NCBI GenBank assembly: GCA_013306675.1 | Contig: JABLUY010000089.1 | Location: 62,001-126,000 of the forward strand | DNA from: Thraustochytrium sp. TN22 | Taxonomy: Eukaryota > Sar > Bigyra > Thraustochytrida > Thraustochytriidae | Reading direction: 5' to 3' | DNA length: 64,000 bases | In this document: positions 47,360 through 57,677 of the stretch, piece by piece | Position numbering within the stretch: the stretch's first letter is position 1 | Layout: the number at the start of each line of letters is the position of its first letter | Position numbers and translations under genes: made by a program | Notes under the pieces: model-generated | Databases searched by the model: none | What the model was told of the DNA's origin: nothing | The model's input: only the letters and a program-made list of their open reading frames with translations

Positions 47360-48031
47360 ATGTGCCTGGTGCCCGGAATGCTGGCACCGAGGCCAGTGCA
47401 GCCGTCGAGGAGGGCGGTGAAGCTGGCGCTCGTGGTGCAGGTGCTGGCGGGCGTCATGCTGGTGCTGTCGCTGGGCCTGCTGGTGAGCGTTTCGCTGTGG
47501 AGCGTGGTGAACAACGTGATCTTCGTGGCGTACGCGTTCATGGTCACGCGTCCGCTCCGCTTGACGATGCCGGTGATCTTCATTGAGAACGTGCTGTGCT
47601 TCTCGTTGGTGTCGGGGCTCATGACGATTCAGAGCATCTTTACCATTGTGTGGCCGGCCATGAACCAGAAGGTGTTGGAGGCAGCGCTCAAGTCGTGGAG
47701 GCTCTCCGTGTGGCTCACGCTGTCGGCACTCATCACTGCGTGCTACTTGCTCATGAGCGCCTACAGCTACATGCTCTTCGCGGATCTGCGCAGCAGAGTG
47801 CCGATCTATGACGAGGAGGCCGCGCAGTTCTTGCCGGGCACGAGCGCGTCTCGTAGCGGTGCACAGGGCGGTCGCAGCGGTAGCTCGTTCGGGTCTTTTC
47901 GCCCGCCCACAGGCACGTACGCGACGGAAAGAGCAGAGGGCGCAGACCAGCATTCTGCGGCGGCGGCGGCGGGGGCGGCCGCTGCGCAGCAGGAGCGCTT
48001 CCCGGGCAAAGCCTACAAGCTGAACGGCTGA
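47360..48031 (+). CDS. Four-helix membrane protein, unrecognised
   Basis: 223 residues from the ATG before CLVPGMLAPR. Four hydrophobic helices are clear: LALVVQVLAGVMLVLSLGLL, VVNNVIFVAYAFMV, VIFIENVLCFSLVSGLMTIQ and LSVWLTLSALITACYLLMSA. The cytosolic-looking tail contains YDEEAAQFLPG and ends RFPGKAYKLNG, with Ser/Gly- and Ala-rich low-complexity parts between. The hairpin arrangement resembles small tetraspan proteins but I cannot name the family. The frame is open back to 47117; that N-terminus is Arg/Gly-rich and the internal ATG is preferred. Confidence 0.6.
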   Translation: MCLVPGMLAPRPVQPSRRAVKLALVVQVLAGVMLVLSLGLLVSVSLWSVVNNVIFVAYAFMVTRPLRLTMPVIFIENVLCFSLVSGLMTIQSIFTIVWPAMNQKVLEAALKSWRLSVWLTLSALITACYLLMSAYSYMLFADLRSRVPIYDEEAAQFLPGTSASRSGAQGGRSGSSFGSFRPPTGTYATERAEGADQHSAAAAAGAAAAQQERFPGKAYKLNG

Positions 48032-48196
48032 GATGCACGGGGCCCGCTAGACGAAAGGAAAAGCAGAGTTGTATTTAGCGCACGATCCTACGGACGACCT
48101 TGACTCGGAATTGCGCCGGGCCAAGGATCCGCTTCCATGAACGCATGCATGATGGAATGTGCTAATTATATGTGTGTGGTACTGGTACAGAGTTGG

Positions 48197-50668
48197 TCAG
48201 GCAGTGCTGATGGCGGCGGTGGCGGCTTGGTTGCCTTGCGCCAGAGCCGCGGCAATGGGCGCGGCAACATGGTCTTCATCGTCAGCGCATACCCTGGACG
48301 AGTTCTCAAACTCGTCGTCAGGCGATCCCTCGGAACGCTCGTTGGCGTCCTCGGGTGGATTCTCCGACGGGTCGTCGTCCTGGTTCGAGCTACGGCGTGC
48401 GGGCGGAGGGAGCGGCGCACGAACGGGGAAGGTGGCGTAGTCGGGTTCGACTGGGTAATGCTCCGTGGCGATCTTGGACCTGTTCTTGAGAAGTTTCCAG
48501 CGGAGGTCCGGGTCGAGGTACATACGAAGCGCTTGCTCTCGCTCCTCGGCGGAGCGGAAGTTGAGTGGCAGGCGGCGGCGGTGCGACTCGGGCGTCATTT
48601 CCAGGCGGAGGTAGTCGACGGCCAGGGCAGCCTGTTCCTCATGCTTGAAAATGCCAAGGTGCTTTTGCGAGACCGTGGCCGTCCAGTCCATCTGAGTCTT
48701 GCGGAAGCTGACGCCGTAGAAGCGCGAGCTTTTGCCTTTGGTGGCAAAGTTGTAGCGCTTGAGCTTGACGGCATCCGGCGAGACAGGAAGGCGCTTCGCG
48801 GCTTCTTGCTGCGAGGTCGCGAGCTGCGTGAGCGCCGCGAGCTGCTGTGCAAGATGTTGCGGCGGAGTCACGTGCTGGCTCTGTTCTGGGAGCGTCTGCA
48901 CCTGCATTTGGGTCTGCCTCTGTGTTTGCGTCTGCGTCTGCTGCGGCAGGGACAACGGTAACGACGATGCAGGCGGCGCGCCGGCGGCTCCGCCGGCTTG
49001 CAAGAGCTGCAGCGTCTGCAGCGCCTGCTGGAGCGAGACCTCCTGGTCGACCGACCCGGCAAGCGACTGCTGCTGCAGAAGGCGCAGAGCTTCCATCTGC
49101 GCCTGCCGAAGGTGCGCCTGCTGGAGTTGTTGTTGTTGATGATGTTGTTGTTGTTGCTGCTGCTGTTGTTGCTGCTGCTGCTGTTGTTGCTGCTGCTGCT
49201 GTTGTTGCTGCTGTTGTTGTTGTTGCTGCTGCTGCTGCTGCAAGCGCGCCTGTTGAAGAGCCTGCTCTTCCTGCAAACGCTGCTGCTGGCGTTGCTGGTG
49301 CTCCTGCTGAAGGCGTTGCTGGTGCACTTGGTGCTGGCGTTGCTGGTGCTCTTGCTGCTGGAGTTGGCGGTGCTCCTGCAGGTGCTGGTGCTGGGGCTGG
49401 TGCTGGCGGAGGATGACCTGCTGGCGTGCTTCCTGGAGCGCCTGAAGCGCGCGAACCATGTGTACGGTCTGAGCAGCATTGTTGGCGTTGGCGTTGAAGA
49501 GCCCGAGCGGAGAGACCGCCGGCGACTGCGCCTGCGCCTGCGGCTGTTGGTGTTGCGGCGTGGTGGGACTGGAGCCCAGCGCAGGCGAGAGAGCAGTCTC
49601 TAGCTTGATGTTGGCAAGGCCGGGGAGCGGAAGCATGTGCAGACCGGCGCCCGGGATGGATTGCGAGAAGGGCAAGCGGCTGGAGGCGGCAGAGGGCGCC
49701 ATGCCCTTGTCGTCCTCGGCGCTGGTGGGGCCCGAGTCGCGAGAGGCCTGGAAGACGCGCTTGCTAGCGCGAGCCACAGCGGCGGCGGCGGCGGCGGCGC
49801 GGCGTGCCTTCTCAGAGCCCTTGGAGTCGCGCACCGCGTGGTCTCGCGGGATGGTGATGCGGTCCAAGATGGGAAAGGTGGCGTAGTCAGGCTCGACCGG
49901 ATGCGGCTCGTGGCCGGCGCGCTTGTAGTTGGCGCGCATCTTGAGGAGCTTCTCGCGGAACTTGTCGTCGAAGAGCTGCTCCATGATGGCGCGGCGCTCC
50001 TCGGCGGTGGGGAAGTTGAGCGGCAGGCTGCAGCGCTCTTCGCGCGGCGTGGTCTCGAGCAGGCGGAAGTCGACGGCGAGCGCCGCCTGCTTCTCCCATG
50101 CAAAGAGCCCGAGATGGTCGCGTCCCTCGCGCGCGACCCACTTGAGACAGTTCCACCGCCAGCTCACGCCGTAGAACCTGGACGAGCCCTTGCGTACCTT
50201 GCGGTTCGTGTAGCGGACGCCGTCGGAGCCGGCGCTCGCCGGCCGCTCGCGCTTGCGACCTGTGCCATCGGCGGAGCCATCGTCGGAGCCGCCGTCGCCG
50301 CTGTCATCCTCCGGATCGGCCTCCGCGCCGCCTGCCTCCAGAGGAGGTCGCTGAGGCAGCTGCGGCTCCTCCTCGTTGCGATCCTTGCGCTCTGTCGTGG
50401 TACCACCAGCAGCTCCGGCAGCAGCAGTAGGAGTACCAGCGGCGGCTTCTGGCGCGGGGGCGTCCTCGCCCTTGGGCTCGGCCTCCACCTCGCAGTCTGC
50501 CTCGGCCTCTGGGTCCTTCTCCGCGAGCGGCGGCGCCTTTGCGCCCGGGGGCGTCGCCTTACGGCCCTCCTGCGCGTCCTCCCGCGCGTCCTCCCGCGCG
50601 TCCTCCTGTGCGGCCTCGCGCGGGTCCCTGGCCGCGCAGAGCCCCTCTTCGCAGGTCGTGATCGGCAT
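48197..50668 (-). CDS. Transcription factor with two AP2/ERF-type domains and polyglutamine
   Basis: 823 residues. An acidic, disordered N-terminus precedes the first AP2 domain at about 160-215 (SSRFYGVSWRWNCLKWVARE, then HLGLFAWEKQAALAVD). The second is at about 635-700 (SSRFYGVSFRKTQMDWTAT, then HLGIFKHEEQAALAVD). Each is followed by a Leu-rich helix region (LPLNFPTAEERR / LPLNFRSAEERE) and the same motif VEPDYATFP, so the duplicated unit is longer than the AP2 domain alone. Between them lie Gln/His-rich stretches with a polyQ of about 40 residues. AP2 domains bind DNA through a three-stranded sheet; they are common in plants, algae and apicomplexans. Predicted nuclear. Confidence 0.9.
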   Translation of the reverse strand: MPITTCEEGLCAARDPREAAQEDAREDAREDAQEGRKATPPGAKAPPLAEKDPEAEADCEVEAEPKGEDAPAPEAAAGTPTAAAGAAGGTTTERKDRNEEEPQLPQRPPLEAGGAEADPEDDSGDGGSDDGSADGTGRKRERPASAGSDGVRYTNRKVRKGSSRFYGVSWRWNCLKWVAREGRDHLGLFAWEKQAALAVDFRLLETTPREERCSLPLNFPTAEERRAIMEQLFDDKFREKLLKMRANYKRAGHEPHPVEPDYATFPILDRITIPRDHAVRDSKGSEKARRAAAAAAAVARASKRVFQASRDSGPTSAEDDKGMAPSAASSRLPFSQSIPGAGLHMLPLPGLANIKLETALSPALGSSPTTPQHQQPQAQAQSPAVSPLGLFNANANNAAQTVHMVRALQALQEARQQVILRQHQPQHQHLQEHRQLQQQEHQQRQHQVHQQRLQQEHQQRQQQRLQEEQALQQARLQQQQQQQQQQQQQQQQQQQQQQQQQQQQQQQQHHQQQQLQQAHLRQAQMEALRLLQQQSLAGSVDQEVSLQQALQTLQLLQAGGAAGAPPASSLPLSLPQQTQTQTQRQTQMQVQTLPEQSQHVTPPQHLAQQLAALTQLATSQQEAAKRLPVSPDAVKLKRYNFATKGKSSRFYGVSFRKTQMDWTATVSQKHLGIFKHEEQAALAVDYLRLEMTPESHRRRLPLNFRSAEEREQALRMYLDPDLRWKLLKNRSKIATEHYPVEPDYATFPVRAPLPPPARRSSNQDDDPSENPPEDANERSEGSPDDEFENSSRVCADDEDHVAAPIAAALAQGNQAATAAISTA
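49130..49245 (-). repeat. Polyglutamine-coding CAA/CAG tract
   Basis: A mixed CAA/CAG run encodes about 38 residues, almost all Gln, within the double-AP2 protein; further short Gln runs extend to about 49400. Confidence 0.85.
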
Positions 50669-52617
50669 CGTCGATGACGCCGGCCGGCCTAGCGCGGCGC
50701 GCCCTCCTCCGCTCGCCTGCTCTCCCGCTCAGCGCTCCGCGCGCGGCGCCGGGTCGGGCGAGCAGGCGGGCGAGCGCGCCGGCGCCGTGCGGCCGCGCGC
50801 CGCCGCGCGGTCGAGGCGAGCGAGCGCGCGCGCAGCCGGCCCGCGTCGGCGAAGCGGGTTTGTTCGAATCAGGCGGCGGCACTGCAGGCCCGACACTGGC
50901 AGAGGCGCCATCACGGCCGAGGACACGCGCTTCCATTCCAGGCAGCTCGAACTCTTTCCAGCTCGCGAACAACTTACTAACTCCCGCCGCCAGCAAGTTG
51001 CAGCAACCACGCAGCCGCAAACTTCCGCCACCCGCGCGCGAGCTCGCATCACGCTCCCGCGGCCGCAACTAGCCTAGCTCACAGCAGTCACTGGCCTGCC
51101 ATCACCAGGCCGGTGGACACACGCGCGCATGCACGTCGCGCCGCGCATCGCCTCGCCTCGCCTCGCCTCGCTCGCCGCGGCGCTGCGCTGCGCCGCGGCC
51201 GCGCAGGCAAGCGGCGAGCGGCGCCCGAGGCGGGGCGAGCCGAGGCGAGCCGACAGGAGACAGGACGAAACGAGACCAAGCCGCAGGACGAAACGAGACG
51301 AAGCGCGGATGGTGGCGGCGCTGCGCTGCGCGGCGCCCGGCGCGGCCTCCTGAGGAGCATGACCGAAGTGAAGTCGACCACCGCATGCACGCGGGCGGGC
51401 GTGTGCTGGCGATGCGATGCGAGGCGAGTCGAGGCGAGGCGAATCATGCGATCATTGCGAGGCGAGGCGCGGCGCGGCGAGAGGAGGCGGAGGAGGCGGG
51501 CGATGGCGAGTGCCTGCCTGCGTGCGCTGCGTGCGTGCGTGCGTGCGTGCGTGCTCGCTCACGGTCAGTCGGCCACGGCGCGCGCGCGGCTCATGCAGTG
51601 GGCCGCGATCCTTCCGACTCGAGCGCAGACTGGTTTCCCTCAGGGCAGGGAGACTGACTGCCTGCGCTGCAGGAGGCTGGCAGCCACTGCAGGAGGTAAG
51701 AAATGTTAGACGCGGCCAGGTTCAAGCTCAGGTTGCGCCTGAGAGCGGCGCCAAGCCAGTTGGAGTTGAAGAGCAGCAAGAGCTGGCTGATGAGGAGGAG
51801 CAGCGGCGGCCTGGCTGCCGAGCGGCGGCTGGCTGGCGAGACTGCGCCGTGCCGCGCCGCGCCGCGCCGCGCCGCGCCGCGCCGCGGGAAGACGCAGCGC
51901 GGAGCACTGCACTCACTGGCACGGCGCCCTCGGCTGGTCACGCATCCGCAAGCATCCTCCTGCAGCTCCCACCTGTGGCCAGGCCGCCAGGGCGCTTCCT
52001 CTCTCGCGCCGCTCGCGCTCTCTGAGGGATTCGCCGTCGTGGCCGGAGGCGCTCCCACCTGACGTACGGACGGCTCGGGAAATCGGTACGACTCAGGCTT
52101 CTGTGAAGGATTCTGGCGGCGGTCTTGGCGGCTGACAGTGACGGGGGCGGAAGCGCTTGCAGCGCGGGCCCGGACGCGGCGCTGGTTGGTGGTGCTGTGC
52201 CGGTGTGCCAATGGCAGGCCGCGGGGAATGAAACTGGGAAGGGGGAAGAGACCGAGCTTGGCGCGGGGGAGGGAGGTAAAAGAAGCGGCCCACCGGGCCT
52301 TGGCTTCGCCGGAGGAAAAGCGGCGGACGCAGGTGACCGACCTGCTGGGCAGGCTGCCATCACCACCATCATGATCATGGCATCGCTGCATGGCGGGCCG
52401 ACCATGACATGACGACAGAAGATCTTTTCTTTTCACGGGCGGTAGTCGTGCGGTGGCTCCAGCCCGACCGACCGGCCTCGGCTGGCGGCCAGGCGGCAAG
52501 GGCACTCGTAAGGTAGGCCGTGCGAACTACGTGCCAGGCCCGGGCTGAGGCAGCGAGGCTGCACTTGTGACTTGACTTCATTGCACAATCAAGATTTGTC
52601 TACACACATATTCTACT
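50669..52617. other. Long intergenic region, no supported gene
   Basis: Upstream DNA of the AP2 gene and 3' flank of the zeta-fold kinase gene. Contains (GTGC)n near 51517-51550 and (GCCGC)n at about 51848-51893. Many frames are open on both strands but are Arg/Ala/Ser-rich without conserved words. Confidence 0.5.
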
Positions 52618-53727
52618 TTACAGGCTCAAGGCGGAGTGCACGAGCTCCGGAGCGGGCTCGACGATGGTCGGGACGTCGTTGGTGTCCACGACGGCAGCGA
52701 GGTCGGCAAGAGAGCGCAGCGTCTGGAAAGAAGCGGCGCTCTGGGCGTGCGATTTGATAATGGAGTCGGGCGGCACGACGCGACCCGTGCACGCGGCGCG
52801 GGCGTCGGCGCGGGCGAGCGCGACGTCAAGATCGGCGCGCACGTAGAGAATCCCGAGGCGATAGGAGGGATGGTCGCGCTTGAGGCGCTGGAACTCGGCG
52901 CGCCACCAGTCAGTGTCCTTGAGGGAGGAGTCGAGGATGATGTTGCGGCCTGCCGCGAGGCTCTCGGCGAGCGCAATCTCGCACATGTAACCGGACTCCT
53001 TTTGCAGCATGGCGCCGGCCTGGCGGCCGCTCTGCACGTAGCCAATCCATTCGGGCAGGAGGCTGCGCACCTCGTCCTGGTCGATGACCACGAAGGACTC
53101 GAGCGAGGGCAGCACGCGGTGCTCGCGGAAGAAGCGCAGCGCGTGGCTCTTGCCCGAGCCCATAGCCCCGGCCGTGAAGAGGATCCAGGGCCGCTCCTGG
53201 CGCCGCATGCTGCCGCTCGCGCGCAGCACGTAGGCGATGACCTGGTCCTGGACCAGCTGGCGGTCCTTGGTGTAAAAACCATGGAAGCTCTTGTCCAGCT
53301 TGCGGCGCACGTCCGCGAACTGGCCGGCGTAGCTCTCCTCGGCGCTCATGTACACCTCGTGCGACGGGAGATCGAAGTTATACCGCTTGCTCTCGGCCAC
53401 GGCCGTCATGGAGCACACCGAGACGGTCGACGAGAGTGACCAGGACGACGACCTCACGCCCATGGCGGCGTGCCGCCGCTCCGGCGCGCCGCGCAGCTGC
53501 GAGTCCGCCTCGGGCGCCGCCGTTGGCAGGCTCTCGGCATCCATCTCGTCGCCGTACTCCACGTCCCCCTCGTCCTCATCCTCGTCGCGCTCCTCGCACC
53601 ACGGCAGCCGCGCGGCCGAGAGGTCCTCCGCCTCCCGCCGCGCGCGCTTGGTGCCTTGGCGGGCCGGGCCCGCCGCCAGCGTCGGCGGCGCCGCCGGGTT
53701 CATGCTGGGCACCATCATGTTGAGCAT
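52618..53727 (-). CDS. P-loop kinase of the zeta-toxin fold (eukaryotic)
   Basis: 369 residues. The first ~115 are disordered and acidic (RDEDEDEGDVEYGDEMDAES). The kinase part has a Walker A loop (FTAGAMGSGKSHALRFF), the acidic segment VVIDQDEVRSLLPEW and a later NIILDSSLKDTDWWRAEF strand-loop, the layout of zeta-toxin/UDP-GlcNAc-kinase-like proteins. Eukaryotic members are stand-alone kinases, mostly of unknown substrate. No antitoxin-like partner is adjacent, so a toxin-antitoxin role is not suggested. Confidence 0.82.
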   Translation of the reverse strand: MLNMMVPSMNPAAPPTLAAGPARQGTKRARREAEDLSAARLPWCEERDEDEDEGDVEYGDEMDAESLPTAAPEADSQLRGAPERRHAAMGVRSSSWSLSSTVSVCSMTAVAESKRYNFDLPSHEVYMSAEESYAGQFADVRRKLDKSFHGFYTKDRQLVQDQVIAYVLRASGSMRRQERPWILFTAGAMGSGKSHALRFFREHRVLPSLESFVVIDQDEVRSLLPEWIGYVQSGRQAGAMLQKESGYMCEIALAESLAAGRNIILDSSLKDTDWWRAEFQRLKRDHPSYRLGILYVRADLDVALARADARAACTGRVVPPDSIIKSHAQSAASFQTLRSLADLAAVVDTNDVPTIVEPAPELVHSALSL

Positions 53728-55888
53728 CTCCCTCGCCGCGCAGCCGCGCAGCCGCGCAGCCGCTCAACCGCCCAGGGGAAAGTAATGAACCCCGCGCCCC
53801 GCCGCGCCGCGCCGCGCCGCGCCGCCGCCTGCTCCTGCTAATACCGGCGCACGCCGGGGGCCACGCGTCCCGTGCGTAGCACCGCGCCCCGCGCGCTACG
53901 TACCGGCGCGCGCCGCGCTCGAGCCGGCGCCGCCCGCGCTGGCGAGCGAGGCCGAGCGAGCGAGCGAGCGAGCGAGCGAGCGCCGGCGCGGACTGCCCGG
54001 CCGCCGAGCCGCGCCGCCTTGCCTTGCAGCAGCCGCGAGAAGGGAGGATGGAAACGCGCCGCGAAGCTTGCTTGCCGCGCGGTGACGCTGATGCCTCAAT
54101 GACTCTGACGCCTCCTCGCACGCGAGCGCGCGAGCGCGCGAGCACGCGAGCACGCGAGCACGCGAGCGAGCGAGCGAGCGAGCGAAGTCGCGCGCCCGAG
54201 GGCGAGCTCGGGCGAGCGGGCGGGCGGAGCACGCGGCCCAGCGCCTCCTCGCGCGCGCCTGCTCCTCGCGCGCGACCTGGCCTGCACCGCTGCAGGCGCG
54301 GCGCTCTGGGTTCTGTCTTCGCCGTGTCGTGCCGGGTGGCCGCGGTCAGGCTGCCCGCCCCCTTACTAACCTACACTGCCTGCCTGCCTGCCTGCCTGCA
54401 GTGGTCTCGCCGCCGCGTCAGCTCTTGACGACGGCGCTGAGCCGCGCCAGCCTCGGCGCAAGGAGCGCGAGATCCCGCGGTGAAGACGAGACGAGGCGAC
54501 GAGAAGTCCGCGGCGGCCTGCCTGGCCTGGCCTGGCAGCGGCGAGCCGAGGCGGCGCGCTGCCCGCATGAATGAATTTTGAAAAAACATCGACGCCGCGC
54601 GCCGCGCCGCGCCGTGCCGTGCCGCGCAGGGCGCGCGGGCGGCCGGCTCGGCGGCGGCTGGCCGGCGCCCGCCGCCGCCGTCGCCGGCGGAATCGTCGCG
54701 CGGCCCGGCGCCTGCAACGTCGCGCGGCGCGCACCGGTGACGTCGGGACCGCGAAGCTGTCCGCTGGCCGCTGCTGACGCAACTAGTCCTTCACAAGCGC
54801 TCCAGACGCCGGCCAGGCCGCCGCGCACGGCCACGGGCGGCCTGCGCACGCGAGACAACCTGAACTCCGCCAGCGTCGCCTGCGGAGGCGCGAGCCGCCG
54901 CGCCGCGCACGGCGCGCAGCGCTCTGCGGCGGCTGGCCGGCGATCCAACACCGTCCAGTAGCTAGCTAGCTAGCTAGGCTACTAGAACTTGAAATGGCAC
55001 CACTGTTTGGAACGTTCCACCGTTCCGGGCACTGAGCATTCTTTAGAACGCCTTCACAGGAACAGTGGAACGCGGCGATCAGATGACGGTTCCAGGGTTC
55101 CACCTGCTTTCGCAAGGAAAGCAGTGAGAAACAAAGCAAGGTATGCTGAGCTGTCATCCTTGCATTGTGATGAAATGGACGCATTGCGGCAATGGCTTGT
55201 ATCGGCAGACTCCACCAGGTTTTGGTGGGCAAGCTCACGCTGCCACGGCCCGGACATGACTGCCAACGTACTGCAAGCGAGGCGCGGTGAGGCGCGGTGA
55301 GGCGCGGTGAGGGCGGCCCGCCGCGTTCCAAGCAGGAGCTGAGTGAAGGCGGCGCGCCGGCCACTGCACTGTTGTGAGTTCTGCCAGTGGTCCGAGTCGC
55401 GGCAGCCCGAGACACTGGCAGCGAGTCACTGCACAGTCTGGCAGGCCCGGCGACCTGGCACTCAGCACGGCACTGCATCCGGGCGCTTGCGGCGGCCGAT
55501 GGGTGAACGAGAGGGCAAGGGATGTAGCGGGCGTTGGCGCGCGCCGCGCAGGCCTGCGCAGGCCCGCACACTGCAGCCTGCGCGCGCGTCGCGGCGCGTG
55601 CCCCTTTTTTCATCCCCTTCCTCTTCAACACATCGGTGGCTTGCGCAGCGAGCGACAGACGGCGTGGCATGCACTGCCATGCAGCTCAGCGGCCCGCTGC
55701 AGTGTTCCCAAAGCGCGAACGGGGGACGCCACGTGCCGCAACGTGCCGCACGGCGCACAACGTAGCCGGACAGTCGCATCGCGTCACGCAAAGGCATGTG
55801 GTGTGCAGCCGCCCGGCCCCCTCATCGCCCAGCATGTCACGGTCGCGCGCGGCGCGCAGACCTTGAACGCAGCCGGGAGGAGACGACC
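53728..55888. other. Long intergenic region, no supported gene
   Basis: Rich in tandem G+C repeats: GCGCC at 53803-53825, (GAGC)n at 53948-53980, (GCGAGCGC/GCACGCGA)n at 54120-54185, (TGCC)n at 54378-54398, (TAGC)n at 54959-54977 and GGCGCGGTGA at 55278-55312. No conserved coding words found. Confidence 0.5.
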
Positions 55889-56602
55889 ATGGACGATGCG
55901 GCGGTGGTGGTTGCCGCTGTCGACGCCGCGCCGAATGATGATGCGCTCCAGGCTCAGCAGCGCATTCACAATACGCAGTTTCTGACTGCGCAGGAGCGCG
56001 TGCTGTTGACAAAGGCCTTCGAGGCGGCAGAGACAGGAGACACCGCCTCGAGGCTAGGTTGGTGACGCTAACCTTTCTCCTGGGCGGCGCAGGCCTACCC
56101 GTCGGTATCCTTCTGATTGTGATGGCGGAGCAGCAGTACGTAGTGTGTGAGGATCCATGTGCAGCGCGCCCGGAGGCTTACAGCGCGCTCGGAGGCTTAC
56201 AATGAGCACGCACACAGGGATGAAGCGTCGGACATATTGAAGCTGCTCGTACCAGGAGCTCTACTGGTTTTCTTGACACTGACTGGTGCGATCTTCTTCT
56301 GCACCGTTATGCTCACGTCTTGCTGCTGCCTCAAGAATATGGACCACAAGTACCTTGCGGGAATGACTGAGCACGCGCTCGTACTTCTTCATCGCTCAAG
56401 AGCCGAAACCACGTACGAGCGAGCCATCGTGCCCTTTTCCGATATCAGGTCTATCTCACTGGACTCTGCGAGCGTACTTCATCTAGAGTACGTCGAAGGA
56501 CCAACTGCGGAGCTCAAGCACGTTTCCATTCCTTGCAAGGAACCTGCGGCGTTCCTTTCCGCTGTAGAAGAGGCCACAGGCCTCGCAACCGCGGAAATCT
56601 GA
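55889..56602 (+). pseudogene. Two-helix membrane protein gene with reading frame interrupted twice
   Basis: The start (MDDAAVVVAAVDAAPNDD) leads to QERVLLTKAFEAAETGD in frame 1. The next part (LVTLTFLLGGAGLPVGILLI, then EQQYVVCEDPC) is in another frame. The remainder is in a third: DEASDILKLLVPGALLVFL, CCCLKNMDHKYLAGMTEHAL and EIYE-free tail ending LATAEI. The second change coincides with a 19-bp tandem duplication (56164-56182 and 56183-56201); a duplication of that length shifts the frame by one. The first change lies near 56045. The predicted protein has two membrane helices flanking a short loop and a beta-rich C-terminal domain. It may be damaged, contain sequence errors, or use very small introns (none fits well). 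Family unknown. Confidence 0.5.
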
Positions 56603-56832
56603 GCTCGACTTCGATGATGACAGCCCACGCCCGCGAAGAGCTCGAGCAGCTCCCGCCCCCCCCCCCCGCATCGCGCCGCGCTCGACGACGCGCAAGAGCC
56701 CGGCCCCGAGGCCCAGAGCCGCGCCGGCGCGCTCAACGCGCCGTCGTCGAGTCGCGGCCGCTGCCAACGCGGCGGCGGCAAGCACAAGCTCTGAGCGGAG
56801 CGAAGCGAGCGGTGAGGCAAGCGGCTGGCTGT

Positions 56833-57677
56833 TCACAACCACGACCGCCGCGGCCTCCACCACCGTCGGGTCGCTAAACAGCAAGGCATGCATTTTCTTG
56901 GAGCATTCACTGGCACTCCTGCTTCTTCAGCATGAGGGCTGATATTGAGCGCATCGAAGGCCTTGCTGGCGCGCTCGCCCAACTCATCGTCGCAACGAGA
57001 TGTCGCAAGCGAGTGTTCTTCAATCTCGGCGCTGTCGTTGAGTAGGTGCCCGTCAGAGTACTTCTCGTTGTACGAGGTCAGCACGAGAAGAGTCTCGCAC
57101 TCCAGCAAGAGCAAGGTTAAGATTGCATCGATGCTCGCCACCTCATCGTCGCGCGGCTTGGACGGCCCCTGAGGCGCGCGAAGTCTGCGCAGCGCGCTTG
57201 TGCAACTTTGCACGTCCACCCTCGCTTTGTGCTTGGCGCTGACTGCGTGGACGGACTCCATGAACGCGTCTTGGATGTCGCAGTCAGTGTTGGCGCTGCA
57301 GTACTCCTCCTGGAAGCATGGCAGGTAGGACGCGAGCCCACGGTCACAGGCACGTCGTGGTCCTCCCCAAGTTCGTCACCATGGTTTGAAGGCGATCATT
57401 GATCACGCGCACCTAGATCTCCATCAGGGTCGCAGCTGCCGTGGAGCAGGTAGACTACGACACGCTGTGAGTTGTAAAGCGCAGCACCTCAAAACTGAGG
57501 TCGCAACCTTCCGCTTGCTCCCGTTGCTGGCTCGCTCCAGCGCTGGTCGGCTCTTGAGCTGGGCAAGCAAGCGCTTGGTCGACTTGCCGGAGCCTTCGAC
57601 GACCGCAACCGTACCTTGAAATCCAACTTGGCCGCGAGCGCCTCGGCGCCCACGCGCACTTTGGCGCATCTGGCCAT
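56833..57677 (-). pseudogene. Fragmented, unrecognised gene
   Basis: A clear coding-like 3' part (56833 to about 57345) contains ACDRGLASYLPCFQEEYC, SANTDCDIQDAFMESVHAV and DAILTLLLLECETLLVLTSY. Upstream, protein-like pieces lie in other frames: LYNSQRVVVYLLHGSCDPDG (about 57425-57485), VRVINDRLQTMVTNLG (about 57365-57412) and MARCAKVRVGAEALAAKLDF (start about 57677) followed by a possible donor AAG|GTACGG. Either a multi-exon gene with short introns or a gene with several small frame breaks. No family recognised. It faces the equally disrupted gene at 55.9 kb. Confidence 0.35.

Noticed and set aside
51591-52505. 304-residue minus-strand frame in the 50.7-52.6 kb gap
   Set aside because: Ser/Arg/Pro-rich random composition over simple repeats; no start context or motif.
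52618-53727. Bacterial-type toxin-antitoxin module
   Set aside because: Stand-alone eukaryotic-style gene with a disordered acidic N-terminus and no antitoxin-like neighbour.
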